This document shows, piece after piece, positions 1 to 9,974 of a stretch of 64,000 nucleotides of DNA. A program made the translations under genes and the position numbers. Below the pieces are notes generated by a model that saw only the letters and a program-made list of their open reading frames with translations, made no database searches and was not told the origin of the DNA. Source of the DNA: Natronospirillum operosum (GTDB taxonomy: Bacteria; Pseudomonadota; Gammaproteobacteria; Pseudomonadales; Natronospirillaceae); assembly GCF_004768465.1 (NCBI RefSeq), contig NZ_SRMF01000001.1, positions 62,001 through 126,000 of the forward strand, read 5' to 3'. How positions within the stretch are numbered: position 1 is the first letter of the stretch; each line of letters opens with the position of its first letter.

Positions 1-212
1 TTGGAGTCACTGTAACCTTCCGCCGACGAGAGATTGCGGATCACATCGGTGATGATCTCGTCGGGCGCGTTGAAACCGAACGGTGCCGGGTTGCCGATGT
101 TGAGTTTGAGAATACGGTGCCCTTCGTCTTCGAGGCGTTTGGCTTCCTGCAGCACAGGCCCGCGGATGTCATAGAATACGTTGGCCAGCTTCAGTGACTT
201 CTTGAAATCCAT
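1..212 (-). CDS. alaA: Alanine aminotransferase AlaA (N-terminal part)
   Basis: PLP-dependent class I/II aminotransferase that makes alanine from pyruvate and glutamate in the cytosol. Only the first ~70 residues are present; the gene runs off the left edge. The visible N-terminus contains DIRGPVLQEAKRLEDEG followed by LNIGNPAPFGF and DEIITDVIRNL, which is the characteristic opening of the AlaA (YfbQ) family as I remember it from E. coli. The start is the ATG whose complement lies at 210-212. The gene faces away from the window and follows a hypothetical membrane protein on the same strand by 69 bp. A close aspartate-aminotransferase-like paralogue cannot be excluded from the N-terminus alone. 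Confidence 0.82.
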   Translation of the reverse strand, partial: MDFKKSLKLANVFYDIRGPVLQEAKRLEDEGHRILKLNIGNPAPFGFNAPDEIITDVIRNLSSAEGYSDS

Positions 213-281
213 TTTGGGTATCAGGTTCCGGTTGTGATTGGCGGGTGTTCGGTGCGAGCGCAGATATTACCGCAGTGATCC

Positions 282-1064
282 TCACTCATCATAGAGCTGT
301 TTTTTCTTCCAGCTTTCTTCGTCTTCCATCCAGGCATCCATCTTTTTCTGCATGGCTTCGGCCTGGGCTTCATTGCGGGCCCGGTTGACCTCTTTCCACT
401 CTTCCTGCAGCTTGCGTGCCTGACCACGAGCGTGGTTGGCCTTTTTCTGATACTGCGAGGCCAGGCGGCTCTTGGTATAGGTTTCCGCCGCCTTGTTCCA
501 CAACGCTATGGCTTCCCGGTAGCGGCGCTGTCTGTGGGCATGCTCGGCCTTGTGGGTATAGAACTCGGCGCCGGTCTGCACCAGCTTGTGTTCAATTTCA
601 TTCAGCAGCGCCTGCGCTTCCTGGCGGCTCAGATGACGGCTTTCGTAAGCAATCTTGATATAGCGATAGAGCGCTTTCAGACCCGCGCGGGCATGGTTGG
701 CTTGCTCTATATTGGTAATGGGTTCGTGCTGATCATCACTGACCGGGTTGGCCTGCGCCACCTGGCGCTGCTCGATGGTTTCATCCAGATCGACCTGCAG
801 AAAGCGGTTGTGGGAGCGGTCGAGCTCCATCATCTGCTGCAGGTTGTTGATCAGCGTGCGGTAGATGAAATCCTTCAGTCCGGGCGACAGGTAGTTTTCC
901 GGCAGGGAGCGCAGCATGGCCTGGAGTTTCTTGTTCTCCGTACCCATCTGCAGGATTTTCTCCCGGTCTGCCACCATCTTGCGATACCGCACATGCATCC
1001 AGGCCATGACGCCAAGCAGGAGGGTCGCCAGGGCGACCAGGCTGACAGTGATTATGAAATCCAT
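282..1064 (-). CDS. Membrane-anchored coiled-coil protein of unknown function
   Basis: I do not recognise a named family. The 260-residue product begins with one membrane helix (about residues 5-22, IITVSLVALATLLLGVMAW). It continues as a long charged helical region rich in Glu, Gln, Lys and Arg, likely a coiled coil with TPR-like helices (HRQRRYREAIALWNKAAETY is TPR-like), and ends in a very charged tail. The topology suggests a short N-terminal anchor with a cytoplasmic helical body. The ATG at 1062-1064 places the membrane helix at the very start. An in-frame TTG further upstream would add 19 residues but looks less likely. No strong ribosome site is seen. It may be a scaffold or assembly factor, but that is a guess. 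Confidence 0.7.
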   Translation of the reverse strand: MDFIITVSLVALATLLLGVMAWMHVRYRKMVADREKILQMGTENKKLQAMLRSLPENYLSPGLKDFIYRTLINNLQQMMELDRSHNRFLQVDLDETIEQRQVAQANPVSDDQHEPITNIEQANHARAGLKALYRYIKIAYESRHLSRQEAQALLNEIEHKLVQTGAEFYTHKAEHAHRQRRYREAIALWNKAAETYTKSRLASQYQKKANHARGQARKLQEEWKEVNRARNEAQAEAMQKKMDAWMEDEESWKKKQLYDE

Positions 1065-1190
1065 AGGGTCGGGCCAAAAAACATCTGAAGACGCAGTGTA
1101 ATTAATAATTGCGGAGAGCAAAACCTTCCATTGTTCAGGATACGAACACGGGCAGAAGTGCTCGGAAACTGTGCATGAGGCTCACCGACA

Positions 1191-1217
1191 TGGTGCACGC
1201 TCTTCGATAATGCACCA
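1191..1217. promoter_or_regulatory. Inverted repeat upstream of the glucosylglycerate genes
   Basis: TGGTGCA (1191-1197) and TGCACCA (1211-1217) form perfect 7-bp arms around a 13-bp spacer, in the 280-bp divergent region between the coiled-coil gene and the phosphatase gene. The position suits an operator. The half-sites resemble NtrC half-sites but in the opposite order and with wrong spacing, so no regulator is assigned. Nothing else clear was found in this interval. Confidence 0.3.
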
Positions 1218-1344
1218 TTTATGATCATATTGCCTTAACAGGATGACCTGCACTGCCATATCCGCGGCCATCAAGTTGCTTATCGGCGGGTTTTGGAGCA
1301 GCATGAATTCGCTTTCTGACAGGCAGTACAAGGTAACTCTCGTC

Positions 1345-2169
1345 ATGAACAACCTGTGGCGTCGGATCTATACCGACCTGGACGGTACCCTGCTGGACCA
1401 CCATAGCTACGACTGGGCGCCGGCCGCCCCGTTGCTGCTGGAGTGCGCGCGCCGGGATATTCTGGTCATACCCAACACCAGCAAGACCGCCGATGAACTG
1501 GAGCAGTGGCTGGTGAAGCTGGATTTGCCCGGCTACGGTGTGGCAGAGAACGGCGGCATGATTCTGCTGCCGGCTGAGCACGACTATTGGCGCGGCCACC
1601 AGCCCGATTGGGAAGGCCAGCGGGTGCTGGGTGTGCTGATGACCCGGCCCTATGGGGCCATCTGCCAATGGCTGGATGAAAACCGAACCCGGCACGAATT
1701 TCGCTTTACCGGTTTCCATGATGTGGATGTGGACACGGTAGTGGCGTGGACCGGCCTCAGTGCCGCCGACGCCGCCCTGGCCATGCGGCGTCAGTGCGGA
1801 GAACCCCTGCTGTGGGAAGATGACGCAGAAGCCTTCGAGCGCTTCGCGGAACTGGCCCGCAGTGATGGCTGGACCGTCGCGCGCGGCGGGCGCTTTGTGC
1901 ATTTGGGGGATGCGGTGGACAAGTCCACGGCCATGCGCTGGCTGGAGTCGCATCTGCCGGAACCGGGCCATGCGCTGGCTTTGGGTGATGGCGAGAATGA
2001 CCGCGCCATGCTGGAAGCTGCCGACAGTGCTGTGGTCATTCGCAATGCGCGCGGCGAGCATCTGGCGCTGACGCGTGATGATGCCCTCTACACCCGGGCC
2101 GCTGGGCCGGAAGGTTGGGTGGAAGGTGTGCACCATTGGCTGGTGCAGGAGGGCGTGATCAACAACTGA
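1345..2169 (+). CDS. Mannosyl/glucosyl-3-phosphoglycerate phosphatase (HAD family)
   Basis: Removes the phosphate from glucosyl- or mannosyl-3-phosphoglycerate to give the compatible solute glucosylglycerate or mannosylglycerate. The 274-residue protein is of typical MPGP length. HAD motif I (DLDGTLLD) starts at residue 11, a Lys-containing region (VDKSTAMRWL) lies in the second half, and the Mg-binding GDGENDRAML motif follows. The start is the ATG at 1345, preceded by AAGGTAA. In-frame upstream ATG codons would add an implausible non-HAD extension. The synthase gene follows after 59 bp on the same strand, which fixes the pathway. Family knowledge says these phosphatases often accept both the glucosyl and mannosyl forms. 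The neighbouring GpgS-type synthase makes the glucosyl form more likely here. Confidence 0.82.
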   Translation: MNNLWRRIYTDLDGTLLDHHSYDWAPAAPLLLECARRDILVIPNTSKTADELEQWLVKLDLPGYGVAENGGMILLPAEHDYWRGHQPDWEGQRVLGVLMTRPYGAICQWLDENRTRHEFRFTGFHDVDVDTVVAWTGLSAADAALAMRRQCGEPLLWEDDAEAFERFAELARSDGWTVARGGRFVHLGDAVDKSTAMRWLESHLPEPGHALALGDGENDRAMLEAADSAVVIRNARGEHLALTRDDALYTRAAGPEGWVEGVHHWLVQEGVINN

Positions 2170-2228
2170 GACGCAGGGTCTGCGTCCGAATCGGGCAGAG
2201 TGCCGCCCCCAACAATGAGGAACAAGCC

Positions 2229-3443
2229 ATGGGTGATTTTTTTCAGAACGGTGTGATCGCCAATCTGCACAACCTGGTGGACCGACCGGTCGAAAGTCTG
2301 GAGGCGGAGCTGAAAAGCTTTTCCCGTACCAACCCCATGGCACTGGTTCTGCCATCTCTCTACTCGGAGCTGCAGCAGCCGGCGCTGGAAGGCATGGTGC
2401 AGGCGCTGAAGGAAGTGGATTACCTGACCGAGGTGGTGGTGGGCCTGGATCGCGCCAACCGGGAAGAGTTCGAACACGCACGGGAGTACTTTGCGCGCAT
2501 GAATCAGCCGGTGCGCATTCTGTGGCAGGACGGCCCCCGCCTGCGCAAGATCGACAAGCAACTGGAGGACCTCGGGTTGGCGCCCAAGGAACTGGGCAAG
2601 GGGCGTAATGTCTGGTACTGCTATGGCTATATTCTGGCTTCCGGCAAGTCGAAAGCGGTGGCCATGCATGACTGTGATATCAAGACCTACAGTCGCGACA
2701 TGCTGGCGCGGCTGATCTACCCGGTGGCCAACCCCAAGTTCCGCTATCAGTTCTGCAAGGGCTACTATGCCCGGGTGGCGGACAACAAGCTGAACGGCCG
2801 CGTATGCCGGTTGCTGGTGTCGCCGCTGATCGGCAGCCTGCGCAAGGTGATCGGCCCGGACCCCTTTCTGGACTACCTCGACAGCTTCCGCTATGTGCTC
2901 TCCGGCGAGTTCTCACTGCGTACCGATACCATCCCCAACCTGCGCATACCCAGTGACTGGGGGCTGGAAATCGGCATCCTGAGCGAGCTGTTCCGCAACT
3001 ATTCCAGCCGCAGTGTCTGTCAGGTGGATATTGCCGACATCTATGACCACAAGCACCAGCCGCTGTCGAAGGAAGACGCCACCGCCGGTCTGTCCAAGAT
3101 GAGCACGGACATCAGCAAGGCGGTGTTCCGCAAGCTGGCCACGCACGGTCAGGTGCTGTCCGAGGAACATTTTCGCTCTATCAAGGCGGCCTATTACCGC
3201 ATTGCCCTGGATTTCATCGGCATGTACTACGACACCGCCACCATCAATGGTCTGAAGGTGGACCGCAACGCCGAGGAAGAAGCGGTGGAGCTGTTTGCCA
3301 GCAATATCATGGAAGCGGGCCGCCAGTACCTGGACAACCCCATGGCGACGCCGTTCATTCCCAGTTGGAACCGCATTCAGGCAGCCGTACCGGATGTACT
3401 GGAACAGATCTACGATGCCGTCGAACTGGACCACAATCAGTAG
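2229..3443 (+). CDS. gpgS: Glucosyl-3-phosphoglycerate synthase-like glycosyltransferase
   Basis: Transfers a sugar from an NDP-sugar to 3-phosphoglycerate, the first step of glucosylglycerate synthesis, and acts in the cytosol. The 404-residue protein carries the GT-A fold features of the GT81-type synthases: an N-terminal MALVLPSLYSEL strand region, a metal-binding DCD at residues 148-150 (MHDCDIKTY), and later SGEFSLRTD and DWGLEIGIL segments. The ATG at 2229 follows GAGGAACAAGCC, a good ribosome site, so an upstream in-frame extension was rejected. It sits directly after the cognate phosphatase gene, as in osmolyte clusters of halotolerant bacteria. Donor nucleotide and glucose versus mannose specificity are inferred from family, not seen. 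Confidence 0.83.
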   Translation: MGDFFQNGVIANLHNLVDRPVESLEAELKSFSRTNPMALVLPSLYSELQQPALEGMVQALKEVDYLTEVVVGLDRANREEFEHAREYFARMNQPVRILWQDGPRLRKIDKQLEDLGLAPKELGKGRNVWYCYGYILASGKSKAVAMHDCDIKTYSRDMLARLIYPVANPKFRYQFCKGYYARVADNKLNGRVCRLLVSPLIGSLRKVIGPDPFLDYLDSFRYVLSGEFSLRTDTIPNLRIPSDWGLEIGILSELFRNYSSRSVCQVDIADIYDHKHQPLSKEDATAGLSKMSTDISKAVFRKLATHGQVLSEEHFRSIKAAYYRIALDFIGMYYDTATINGLKVDRNAEEEAVELFASNIMEAGRQYLDNPMATPFIPSWNRIQAAVPDVLEQIYDAVELDHNQ

Positions 3444-3460
3444 GCGGCAGAGGCCAGCGC

Positions 3461-5608
3461 TCAACCAGGCAGGTCGGGTTCGTTGTGCTGCAGCAGCGTG
3501 ACCCACTGCCTGTTCTCCGTTTCCAGGGTGTCGGCCACGGCACTGACCAGCCCCCGCAGCTCCTGCGTGCGGGCCCAGGCTTCGGCGTCATTGCTGATGC
3601 GAATCCCGCTGTCGGTGACGGTCTTGTGCACACTCAGGGCGGTGTCCAGCGTACGCAGCCGGTGCAGTGTCTGTTGCGCCATGGCAGAGACCCGGACCAC
3701 CTCGTTCTGACTCAGTATGCCGTGAATGGCGGCACCCCAGGCCGGGAAGAAGGCGGTAAAGAAGAGCACGCCGGGCAGGGTGAACACAAAGTGGCTCAGC
3801 ACGGCGGCAAAGGTGAGTGCGAACAGGGCCAGAGAAAAGCGGTGCAGCCGGTGATGGTCCTGATGCAGGGTATGATGCACCCAGTAGAAATAGCGCTCGT
3901 TCTCTGCCAGCGCATGGCGTGACACCTGCAGTATGGCCTCGTTGTGATGCGTAATGCGGAACCAGGGCTTGCGCGCGGCGCTGCGGGGCAGGCCTTCGGC
4001 GACCAGGATGCGCTGCAGTACCCAGGATTCGGGATGCAGCAAGCGCATGGGCTGTTCCGCCGAGGGGCCGGGCTCCCACAGGGTCTGGCGCATGCTGTCG
4101 GGCAGAATCAGCAATGGAAAACCGAGCCGCAATACCCGCAGTTGTTCGGTCATGTAGCGGTAGCCCATCCAGCGCCGGTGCCAGCCGCGAAAACGCGATT
4201 GCAGCACCTTGCCCACGATCAGACGCAGCAGCAGAAACTCCAGCAGCACCCAGGTCAGGCCCCAGCCGGCTACACTGGCAGGCCACAGATACAAGGCGCC
4301 GGCTACGGCACAGAACACCGCCATGGCAGCAGCGTAGAAAATCAGCCAGGTGTCGTCCCGGTAGCGCTGGGCACAGCGTCGGGCCTGGGCTTCCCCGAAA
4401 GCGAAGTAGGCGGGCAGAAACTGCTCCCGAATCGGGCTTTCCGGGCCGGGTCGGGCGTCCAGCCGGGCCAGCTCCGAACCACGCAGAAACCGCTGCCAGG
4501 CTTCGGCGGGTGTGGTTTTGACCAGCCCGGCCAGACCATAGTGCAGGCGGCTGACCAGGCGGTCCTGCCAGCGCGGTGCCGGCACACTCAGGGTCAGATA
4601 TTCCAGTACCTGCAGTTCCGGGCTGGGCTGGGGCGGGTTCAGCATGACCCGCAGCCAGAGCAGCGTGCCCTGCAGCCAGGCCAACAGCGACAGCGGCCGT
4701 GCCGCGCGCCTGCCCCCGGGGCGCCGCAACAGGTAGCGACCCCAGGCCTGCACAAAGCCGAGCAGAGAGTGCTGTCGAGCAATGCGTTCACGCAGCCGGC
4801 GCTCCGCATTGTCGGCTTCCAGCGTGGTGGCGAAGGGTGCCAGCAGATTGAGCAGCCAGGTGTCCAGCAGGCGTTCGAATGCTGCGCTGTCGGGCTCCAG
4901 CGTCACGAAGAGCCGGGCGATCAGGTCCGGGGTGGCGCCCAGCACATCGATCTCGGTAAGGGCGGTATCCGTCAGGCGCTGCGGGTCAGTGACCCGCACC
5001 TCGGGTGGCTGACCGTCCGCATGCGGCTGCAGCCAGATGACCGGAGTGCGGCGCAGCAGCGCCGTCTTCACGGCCAGGCTGGTGCCACTGCGCATGGGGA
5101 AGGGTTCCCTGCCATCCCAGATGGCAACCAGCACATCGGCAAAACAGAGTGTGAGATCATCGCGCAGGCTGTAATCGGATTGGCGCAGCTTGCGCTGATT
5201 CTCGCTGGTGGGCCGCATGCCGAGCGCAATGGCGCGCCGGGGTTCGGGTTCGGTATAGCCCGAGTCGGCGGCCCGACCGGGTGCGATGACATTGAGCCGG
5301 AAGCCCGCAGCATCCGCCACCTGCGCGGCCAGTTCATCGGCGCCGGTGGCAACACCGGTGAACAGGCGATAGATGGGGTCGGCCCGACCATAGATGGCGT
5401 CGCCGGCGTCGAAGGCGCGCCCTGCACCAATACGCAGGGCCGTCAGCACCTGCTGCAGGGTGTCGCGCAGTGCGGGCGCGGGGCCGTCCGGATCAAGCCG
5501 ACGCAGTCGGGGGCCGCGATGACCGGTGACCATCACGGAGAACGCCGGCAGAAACGCGTCTCTGCCGGGTTCCATGCTGCTGTCCATGGCGCTGTTTTCC
5601 TGTGGCAT
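3461..5608 (-). CDS. SLOG-like nucleotide-binding domain fused to a SLATT-like membrane region
   Basis: Unusual 715-residue protein. Residues ~22-200 look like a Rossmann-type SLOG/LOG/DprA-like domain: VMVTGHRGPR near 25-34, FTGVATGADELA at 83-94, DVLVAIWDG at 158-166 and a Gly-Thr-Ser stretch near 175. A helical middle follows, then two membrane helices (about 421-443 and 449-468), a basic segment, and a second pair (about 591-610 and 611-632) followed by a cytoplasmic helical tail. This resembles SLOG plus SLATT (two-helix SMODS/SLOG-associated) architectures described in predicted nucleotide-activated conflict systems. I assign it by pattern only. It stands alone, with gpgS converging on one side and a chemoreceptor behind it. 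No nucleotide cyclase is adjacent. Start chosen at the first ATG; an ATG at residue 8 is possible. Confidence 0.68.
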   Translation of the reverse strand: MPQENSAMDSSMEPGRDAFLPAFSVMVTGHRGPRLRRLDPDGPAPALRDTLQQVLTALRIGAGRAFDAGDAIYGRADPIYRLFTGVATGADELAAQVADAAGFRLNVIAPGRAADSGYTEPEPRRAIALGMRPTSENQRKLRQSDYSLRDDLTLCFADVLVAIWDGREPFPMRSGTSLAVKTALLRRTPVIWLQPHADGQPPEVRVTDPQRLTDTALTEIDVLGATPDLIARLFVTLEPDSAAFERLLDTWLLNLLAPFATTLEADNAERRLRERIARQHSLLGFVQAWGRYLLRRPGGRRAARPLSLLAWLQGTLLWLRVMLNPPQPSPELQVLEYLTLSVPAPRWQDRLVSRLHYGLAGLVKTTPAEAWQRFLRGSELARLDARPGPESPIREQFLPAYFAFGEAQARRCAQRYRDDTWLIFYAAAMAVFCAVAGALYLWPASVAGWGLTWVLLEFLLLRLIVGKVLQSRFRGWHRRWMGYRYMTEQLRVLRLGFPLLILPDSMRQTLWEPGPSAEQPMRLLHPESWVLQRILVAEGLPRSAARKPWFRITHHNEAILQVSRHALAENERYFYWVHHTLHQDHHRLHRFSLALFALTFAAVLSHFVFTLPGVLFFTAFFPAWGAAIHGILSQNEVVRVSAMAQQTLHRLRTLDTALSVHKTVTDSGIRISNDAEAWARTQELRGLVSAVADTLETENRQWVTLLQHNEPDLPG

Positions 5609-5654
5609 GAGGTCATCATGCCATCAACTCACCCGGCGTCAATCACCGTTGGGA

Positions 5655-7295
5655 TCAGACCCGGAACATTCTGACCTTCCCGGTCAGTTGTTCGGCCAGG
5701 TCGGCCAGATCACGACTGGAGCCGGCAACCTGCTCCGAGCCGGTGGAACTGATCTCGGTGGCTTCGGTGATACGGGTGATGTTCTGGTTCACCTCGTCGG
5801 CCACCCGCGCCTGTTCTTCGGCCGCGGTCGCTATCTGGGCATTCATGTCGGTGACTGCCGACACCTGAGTGCGGATGCCCTGCAGCGCGCTTTCCGAGGC
5901 GCGGGTCCGTTCGACGGTATTCTGGGCCAGTTGGCGACTGGCTTCCATGGCTTCGGTGGCACTGGATGACCCCGCCTGCAGCTCGCTGATCATGCGGCTG
6001 ATCTCACTGGTCGAGTCCTGGGTGCGGCTGGCCAGCGAGCGTACTTCATCGGCCACCACGGCAAAACCGCGACCGTGTTCGCCGGCTCGGGCCGCTTCAA
6101 TGGCCGCATTCAGCGCCAGCAGATTGGTCTGCTCGGCAATGGCATTGATCACCTCGATGATGGTTTCTATTTCGCTGCTCTGTTTGGACAGCGCTTCTAC
6201 CCGCTCGGCGGCCCCTTCCAGTGTCGCCGCCAGTTCCTGAATAGCGGTGGCGGTCTGCTGCACCGTGGTGTTGCCGGTGTCGACTTCCTCGTCAGCTTCC
6301 TGGGTGGCCGTCGAGGCACTGTTGGCGTATTCGGTGACTTCCCGAATGGACGCCGCCATTTCGTTGATGGCAGTGGCCATCTGGTCGGTTTCCTGCGCCT
6401 GCAGGACCAGTTGCCGGTTGTTGTCCGAGGCCGTGGTGCGCAGTTCCTCGGAAGCGCGCGTCAGCTCTTCGGCGGCCGAACGTACTTCCAGAATGACCTC
6501 GGCCAGTCGTCGGGCCATGCGATTCAGGTTGGCCATGACGCTGCCGGCACGACATTTTTTCTGCGCTTCCACGGTGAAGTCACCCGCAGCCATGCGCTCG
6601 ATGGCTGCGGATACCTGATGCGGTTCGGCGCCCAGCGTGCCACGCAGGTTGCGGATGATCAGCGCGGAAATCAGGATACTGGCCAGTATGGCCAGGGCAG
6701 TGGCAATGATCATGGCGATGGCGAAGCCACCGGCTACGGTCTGTACGCCACTGATGTCGCTCTGAATATCGGCTTCCTGATAGTCGATAAAGGCGTTGAT
6801 GCGGCTCAGCCATTCGGTGTACAGCGGCGACACCTCGTTCAGCAGCAGGCTGCGGGCACCGTCGATGTCGCCACGCTGGCGCCGGCTGATCAGGTCGCCG
6901 GTCAGCGCCAGGGCACGGTCTTCGATGCTCTCGATGGCTGTCATCAGCTGCCGTTCTTCGCTGGTGACGTCGGGCCGCTCGAGCAGCCGGCGCATGGGTG
7001 CAGCGGACTGCTGATAGAAAGCGGCGAGCTCATCGATTTCGGCCAGGTGGCCACTCAGCGCACTGTCGGATTCGACCAGCACGGCATCACGGATGGCAAT
7101 GGCCCGGTCATGAACACTGCCGCGGAAATTGATCGCGTAGCGCTGTTTCTGGCTGGCCCCTTCGTTGACCTCGGTCAGGGTCTGGTCAATGACGACGACC
7201 CGCTGGATGCCGAACAGGGTAACGATGATCATCAGTGCCAGGATGGCGCCGAATCCAAGGCTGAGACGCTGGGCAAGACTCAGTTGCACACTCAT
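5655..7295 (-). CDS. Methyl-accepting chemotaxis protein
   Basis: Inner-membrane chemoreceptor of 546 residues that signals to CheA/CheW. A first membrane helix lies near residues 10-30 and a second near 190-215. Between them is a ~155-residue periplasmic, mostly helical ligand domain of four-helix-bundle type. A HAMP region follows ([13 protein letters not shown]), then the long signalling coiled coil with the conserved tip [19 protein letters not shown] and [15 protein letters not shown]. The start is the ATG complementary to 7293-7295, placing a positively flanked helix at the N-terminus. A 105-residue upstream in-frame extension lacks receptor features and is rejected. No CheB/CheR docking pentapeptide is seen at the C-terminus (ends KVRMFRV). 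Ligand unknown. Confidence 0.93.
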   Translation of the reverse strand: MSVQLSLAQRLSLGFGAILALMIIVTLFGIQRVVVIDQTLTEVNEGASQKQRYAINFRGSVHDRAIAIRDAVLVESDSALSGHLAEIDELAAFYQQSAAPMRRLLERPDVTSEERQLMTAIESIEDRALALTGDLISRRQRGDIDGARSLLLNEVSPLYTEWLSRINAFIDYQEADIQSDISGVQTVAGGFAIAMIIATALAILASILISALIIRNLRGTLGAEPHQVSAAIERMAAGDFTVEAQKKCRAGSVMANLNRMARRLAEVILEVRSAAEELTRASEELRTTASDNNRQLVLQAQETDQMATAINEMAASIREVTEYANSASTATQEADEEVDTGNTTVQQTATAIQELAATLEGAAERVEALSKQSSEIETIIEVINAIAEQTNLLALNAAIEAARAGEHGRGFAVVADEVRSLASRTQDSTSEISRMISELQAGSSSATEAMEASRQLAQNTVERTRASESALQGIRTQVSAVTDMNAQIATAAEEQARVADEVNQNITRITEATEISSTGSEQVAGSSRDLADLAEQLTGKVRMFRV

Positions 7296-7521
7296 AAGGA
7301 CTACTCTTCTCTCTTGACTGTGTGAGCGCTTCAGCCTTGGGGAAAGGTTTGCCGCGCGGATTGTGGTTGGGAATGCGGATGCGGTATACGGGATGAAGAT
7401 CATGCTGGTTTGCTTTGCTTGCGAATTTGTCCAATTAATGTCGGTGGCATCAGCTTGCGATCCTGTGGCAAGCTGAGCCGGTTGAATGCAGTGCGCGCAA
7501 ATCTGATCAGGGAACGCATTA

Positions 7522-9921
7522 ATGAAAATGGGTGTGAGAAGACTTGGCCGCTGGGCAGGCAGCCTGCTCCTGTTGCTTCTGGTGCTGGTGGTGGCCGGCA
7601 CGGGTTTCATCTACTGGCAACTGGCGGGCAGCCTGGCACAACTGGATGGCGAAGTTCGACATGCTGCTCTGCAGGATGCCGTGCGCATTGACCGGGATGC
7701 GCAGGGTATCCCCATGATCACCGCCACCGACCGGGCTGACAGCGCCTTTGCCCTGGGGTTCCTGCACGCACAGGAACGCTACTTCCAGATGGATCTGCTG
7801 CGCCGCAACTCGGCCGGCGAGCTGGCCGGGCTGTTCGGCGCTGCGGGGCTGGACCATGATCGCAGCCTGCGCCGGCATCAGTTCCGCCAGCGCGCAGAGG
7901 CAGCCCTGGATACCCTGCCGGAGGCGCAACGCCATCTGCTGGACCGTTATGTCGAGGGCGTCAACGCAGGGCTGCAGGAGCTGCGCAGCCAGCCCTTCGA
8001 GTACTGGCTGCTGGGCACAGAACCCGAGTCCTGGCAGGCCGAGGATACCTATCTGGCGCTGTATTCCATGTATCTGGATCTGCAGCCCAACTGGGCTCAG
8101 CAGGAAGTCAGCCGCGCCACCATGCGTGACCTGCTGCCGGCCGACTGGTTCGATTTTCTGCAGCCTGACGGCGGGGAATGGGATGCACCGCTGCAGGGCG
8201 AGGCCAGGACCTTCGATGCCCCCATTCCGGAGCAGTCACTGAATGCCCTTGCTGCGTCGACTCAGGGCGCACCGGAGAACGACACCGACGACTGGCAGTA
8301 TCAGGACCCCATCGCACCGGGCTCCAACAACTGGTCGGTCGGCGGCGGTCTGACCGAGGATGGCACGGCCATGCTGGCCAATGACATGCATCTGGGCCTG
8401 GCCGTGCCCAATATCTGGTATCGCGCCAGCTGGGTAGTGCCGGCGGCGGACCGTGTGGTCAGTGGCGCCACGCTGCCCGGGGCGCCGGCCATGGTCGTGG
8501 GGTCCAATGAACATATTGCCTGGGGTTTCACCAACAGCTTCGGTGACTACCACGACGTCATCGTGCTGCAAACCCGCAATAACGACACCGAATACAGAAC
8601 TCCGGACGGCTGGGCGCCGATTGAAGTGGTGACCGAGCAGATTGCGGTGCAGGGGGAGGACGACTATGAACACCGCCTGCGCCGCACCCACTGGGGGCCG
8701 GTGGTGGGGCGGGATCACCAGGGTCGGCTGCTGGTCATGCGCTGGGTGGCCCATGATCCGGAGGGCGCCAACCTGAACCACCTGCTGCTGGAGTCCGCCT
8801 CCAGCGTGGAGGAAGCGCTGCCCATTGCCCAGGCGTCCGGCATACCGACGCAGAATATGCTGGTGGCAGACCGCCATGGTGATCATGCCTGGACCCTGAT
8901 GGGCCGCATTCCCCGGCGCTTCGGTGATCTGGACGGGCGGGAGCCGGCAGACTGGTCCGACGGCACCCGGGGCTGGGACGGCTACCTGGCACCGGAAGAC
9001 TACCCGGTGCTGCGCCCGGCGCAGGATGACCGGCTGTGGAGCGCCAATGCGCGTGTGGTGACCGGTGACTGGCTGCAGTTGGTGGGCCAGGGTTACTACG
9101 CCCTGGGGGCCCGTCAGCAGCAGATCAGGGACAGCCTGCAGGCCGCAGACCGGTTCACCGAAGCCGATTTTCTGGCTTTGCAACTGGATGATCGGGCCCT
9201 GCTGATGCGCCGCTGGCGCGAGCTGTTGCTGGATGTGCTGGCCGATGCGGAAGAGACCGCCCTGCTCGAACTGAGAGCCGAGGTGGAAGCCGGCGCTCTG
9301 CACGCAGCGGCGGATGATGTGGGTTACCGTATTGTGCGGCGCTGGCGTGAGCAGATTATCGACGGCACCACCGGGGTGGTGTTTCGCCATCTGCGGGCAC
9401 AGGCCGGCAGCGCCTTTCAGCCCGGCTGGGTCAGCCACCGGCTGGAATATCCGGCCTGGGCCCTGGTCAGTACGCAGCCCGAGCATCAGGTACCGGCACC
9501 GCATGCATCCTGGCCGGAGTTCCTGCTGGCCGTCGCCAGGGACATCCATGCGGAGCTGACAGCCGACGACGCGACGCTGGCGGAGCAGACCTGGGGTGAG
9601 TTCAATCGCGCCCATATCGTGCATCCGCTGGCCGCAGAAATCCCCGTGCTGGGGCGTTTCCTGCGCATGCCGGATGATCCGCTGAGTGGCGACTGGATGC
9701 TGCCCCGGGTGCAGAGCCCTCATATCGGCGCTTCGCAGCGCCTGGTAGTCAGGCCGGGACAGGAAGCCGAGGCCATCTTCCATATGGCCACCGGCCAGAG
9801 CGGGCATCCGCTGTCGCCGTTCTTTGACTCCGGCCATCGGGACTGGGTGGAGGGCCGACCTTCACCCCTGTTGCCGGGTGATGCGGCGTACCAGTTGTAC
9901 CTGCTGCCCGCCGGGGATTGA
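7522..9921 (+). CDS. Penicillin acylase family protein (Ntn-hydrolase amidase)
   Basis: A 799-residue precursor of the penicillin G / acyl-homoserine-lactone / cephalosporin acylase family, expected in the periplasm or membrane-anchored. The N-terminus has basic residues followed by a strong hydrophobic segment (about 14-32). The alpha-subunit region contains the [13 protein letters not shown] motif. The autocatalytic cleavage site is visible as GSNNWSV, with Ser268 as the expected nucleophile of the beta subunit. Later motifs such as [11 protein letters not shown] fit the family. The ATG at 7522 follows CAGGGAAC. Substrate cannot be read from sequence: quorum-signal acylase, beta-lactam acylase or another amide are all possible. 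Confidence 0.9.
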   Translation: MKMGVRRLGRWAGSLLLLLLVLVVAGTGFIYWQLAGSLAQLDGEVRHAALQDAVRIDRDAQGIPMITATDRADSAFALGFLHAQERYFQMDLLRRNSAGELAGLFGAAGLDHDRSLRRHQFRQRAEAALDTLPEAQRHLLDRYVEGVNAGLQELRSQPFEYWLLGTEPESWQAEDTYLALYSMYLDLQPNWAQQEVSRATMRDLLPADWFDFLQPDGGEWDAPLQGEARTFDAPIPEQSLNALAASTQGAPENDTDDWQYQDPIAPGSNNWSVGGGLTEDGTAMLANDMHLGLAVPNIWYRASWVVPAADRVVSGATLPGAPAMVVGSNEHIAWGFTNSFGDYHDVIVLQTRNNDTEYRTPDGWAPIEVVTEQIAVQGEDDYEHRLRRTHWGPVVGRDHQGRLLVMRWVAHDPEGANLNHLLLESASSVEEALPIAQASGIPTQNMLVADRHGDHAWTLMGRIPRRFGDLDGREPADWSDGTRGWDGYLAPEDYPVLRPAQDDRLWSANARVVTGDWLQLVGQGYYALGARQQQIRDSLQAADRFTEADFLALQLDDRALLMRRWRELLLDVLADAEETALLELRAEVEAGALHAAADDVGYRIVRRWREQIIDGTTGVVFRHLRAQAGSAFQPGWVSHRLEYPAWALVSTQPEHQVPAPHASWPEFLLAVARDIHAELTADDATLAEQTWGEFNRAHIVHPLAAEIPVLGRFLRMPDDPLSGDWMLPRVQSPHIGASQRLVVRPGQEAEAIFHMATGQSGHPLSPFFDSGHRDWVEGRPSPLLPGDAAYQLYLLPAGD

Positions 9922-9974
9922 GCTTGCTCACGCATGCGCGGCCGAAGCACCCATGCGTGGCCAAGGGCCACCGC

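Noticed and set aside
1191-1217. Inverted TGGTGCA/TGCACCA as an NtrC site
   Set aside because: Half-sites are in the wrong order and spacing for NtrC; kept only as an unassigned inverted repeat.
3944-5674. Plus-strand reading frame of 576 codons opposite the SLOG/SLATT-like gene
   Set aside because: Gln/Gly/Pro-rich composition typical of a shadow frame; the minus-strand protein shows coherent domains and membrane helices.
8236-9837. Long minus-strand reading frame (533 codons) opposite the penicillin-acylase gene
   Set aside because: Antisense frames of this length are common in GC-rich genes; it has no recognisable domain, no ribosome site, and the opposite frame is a clear enzyme.
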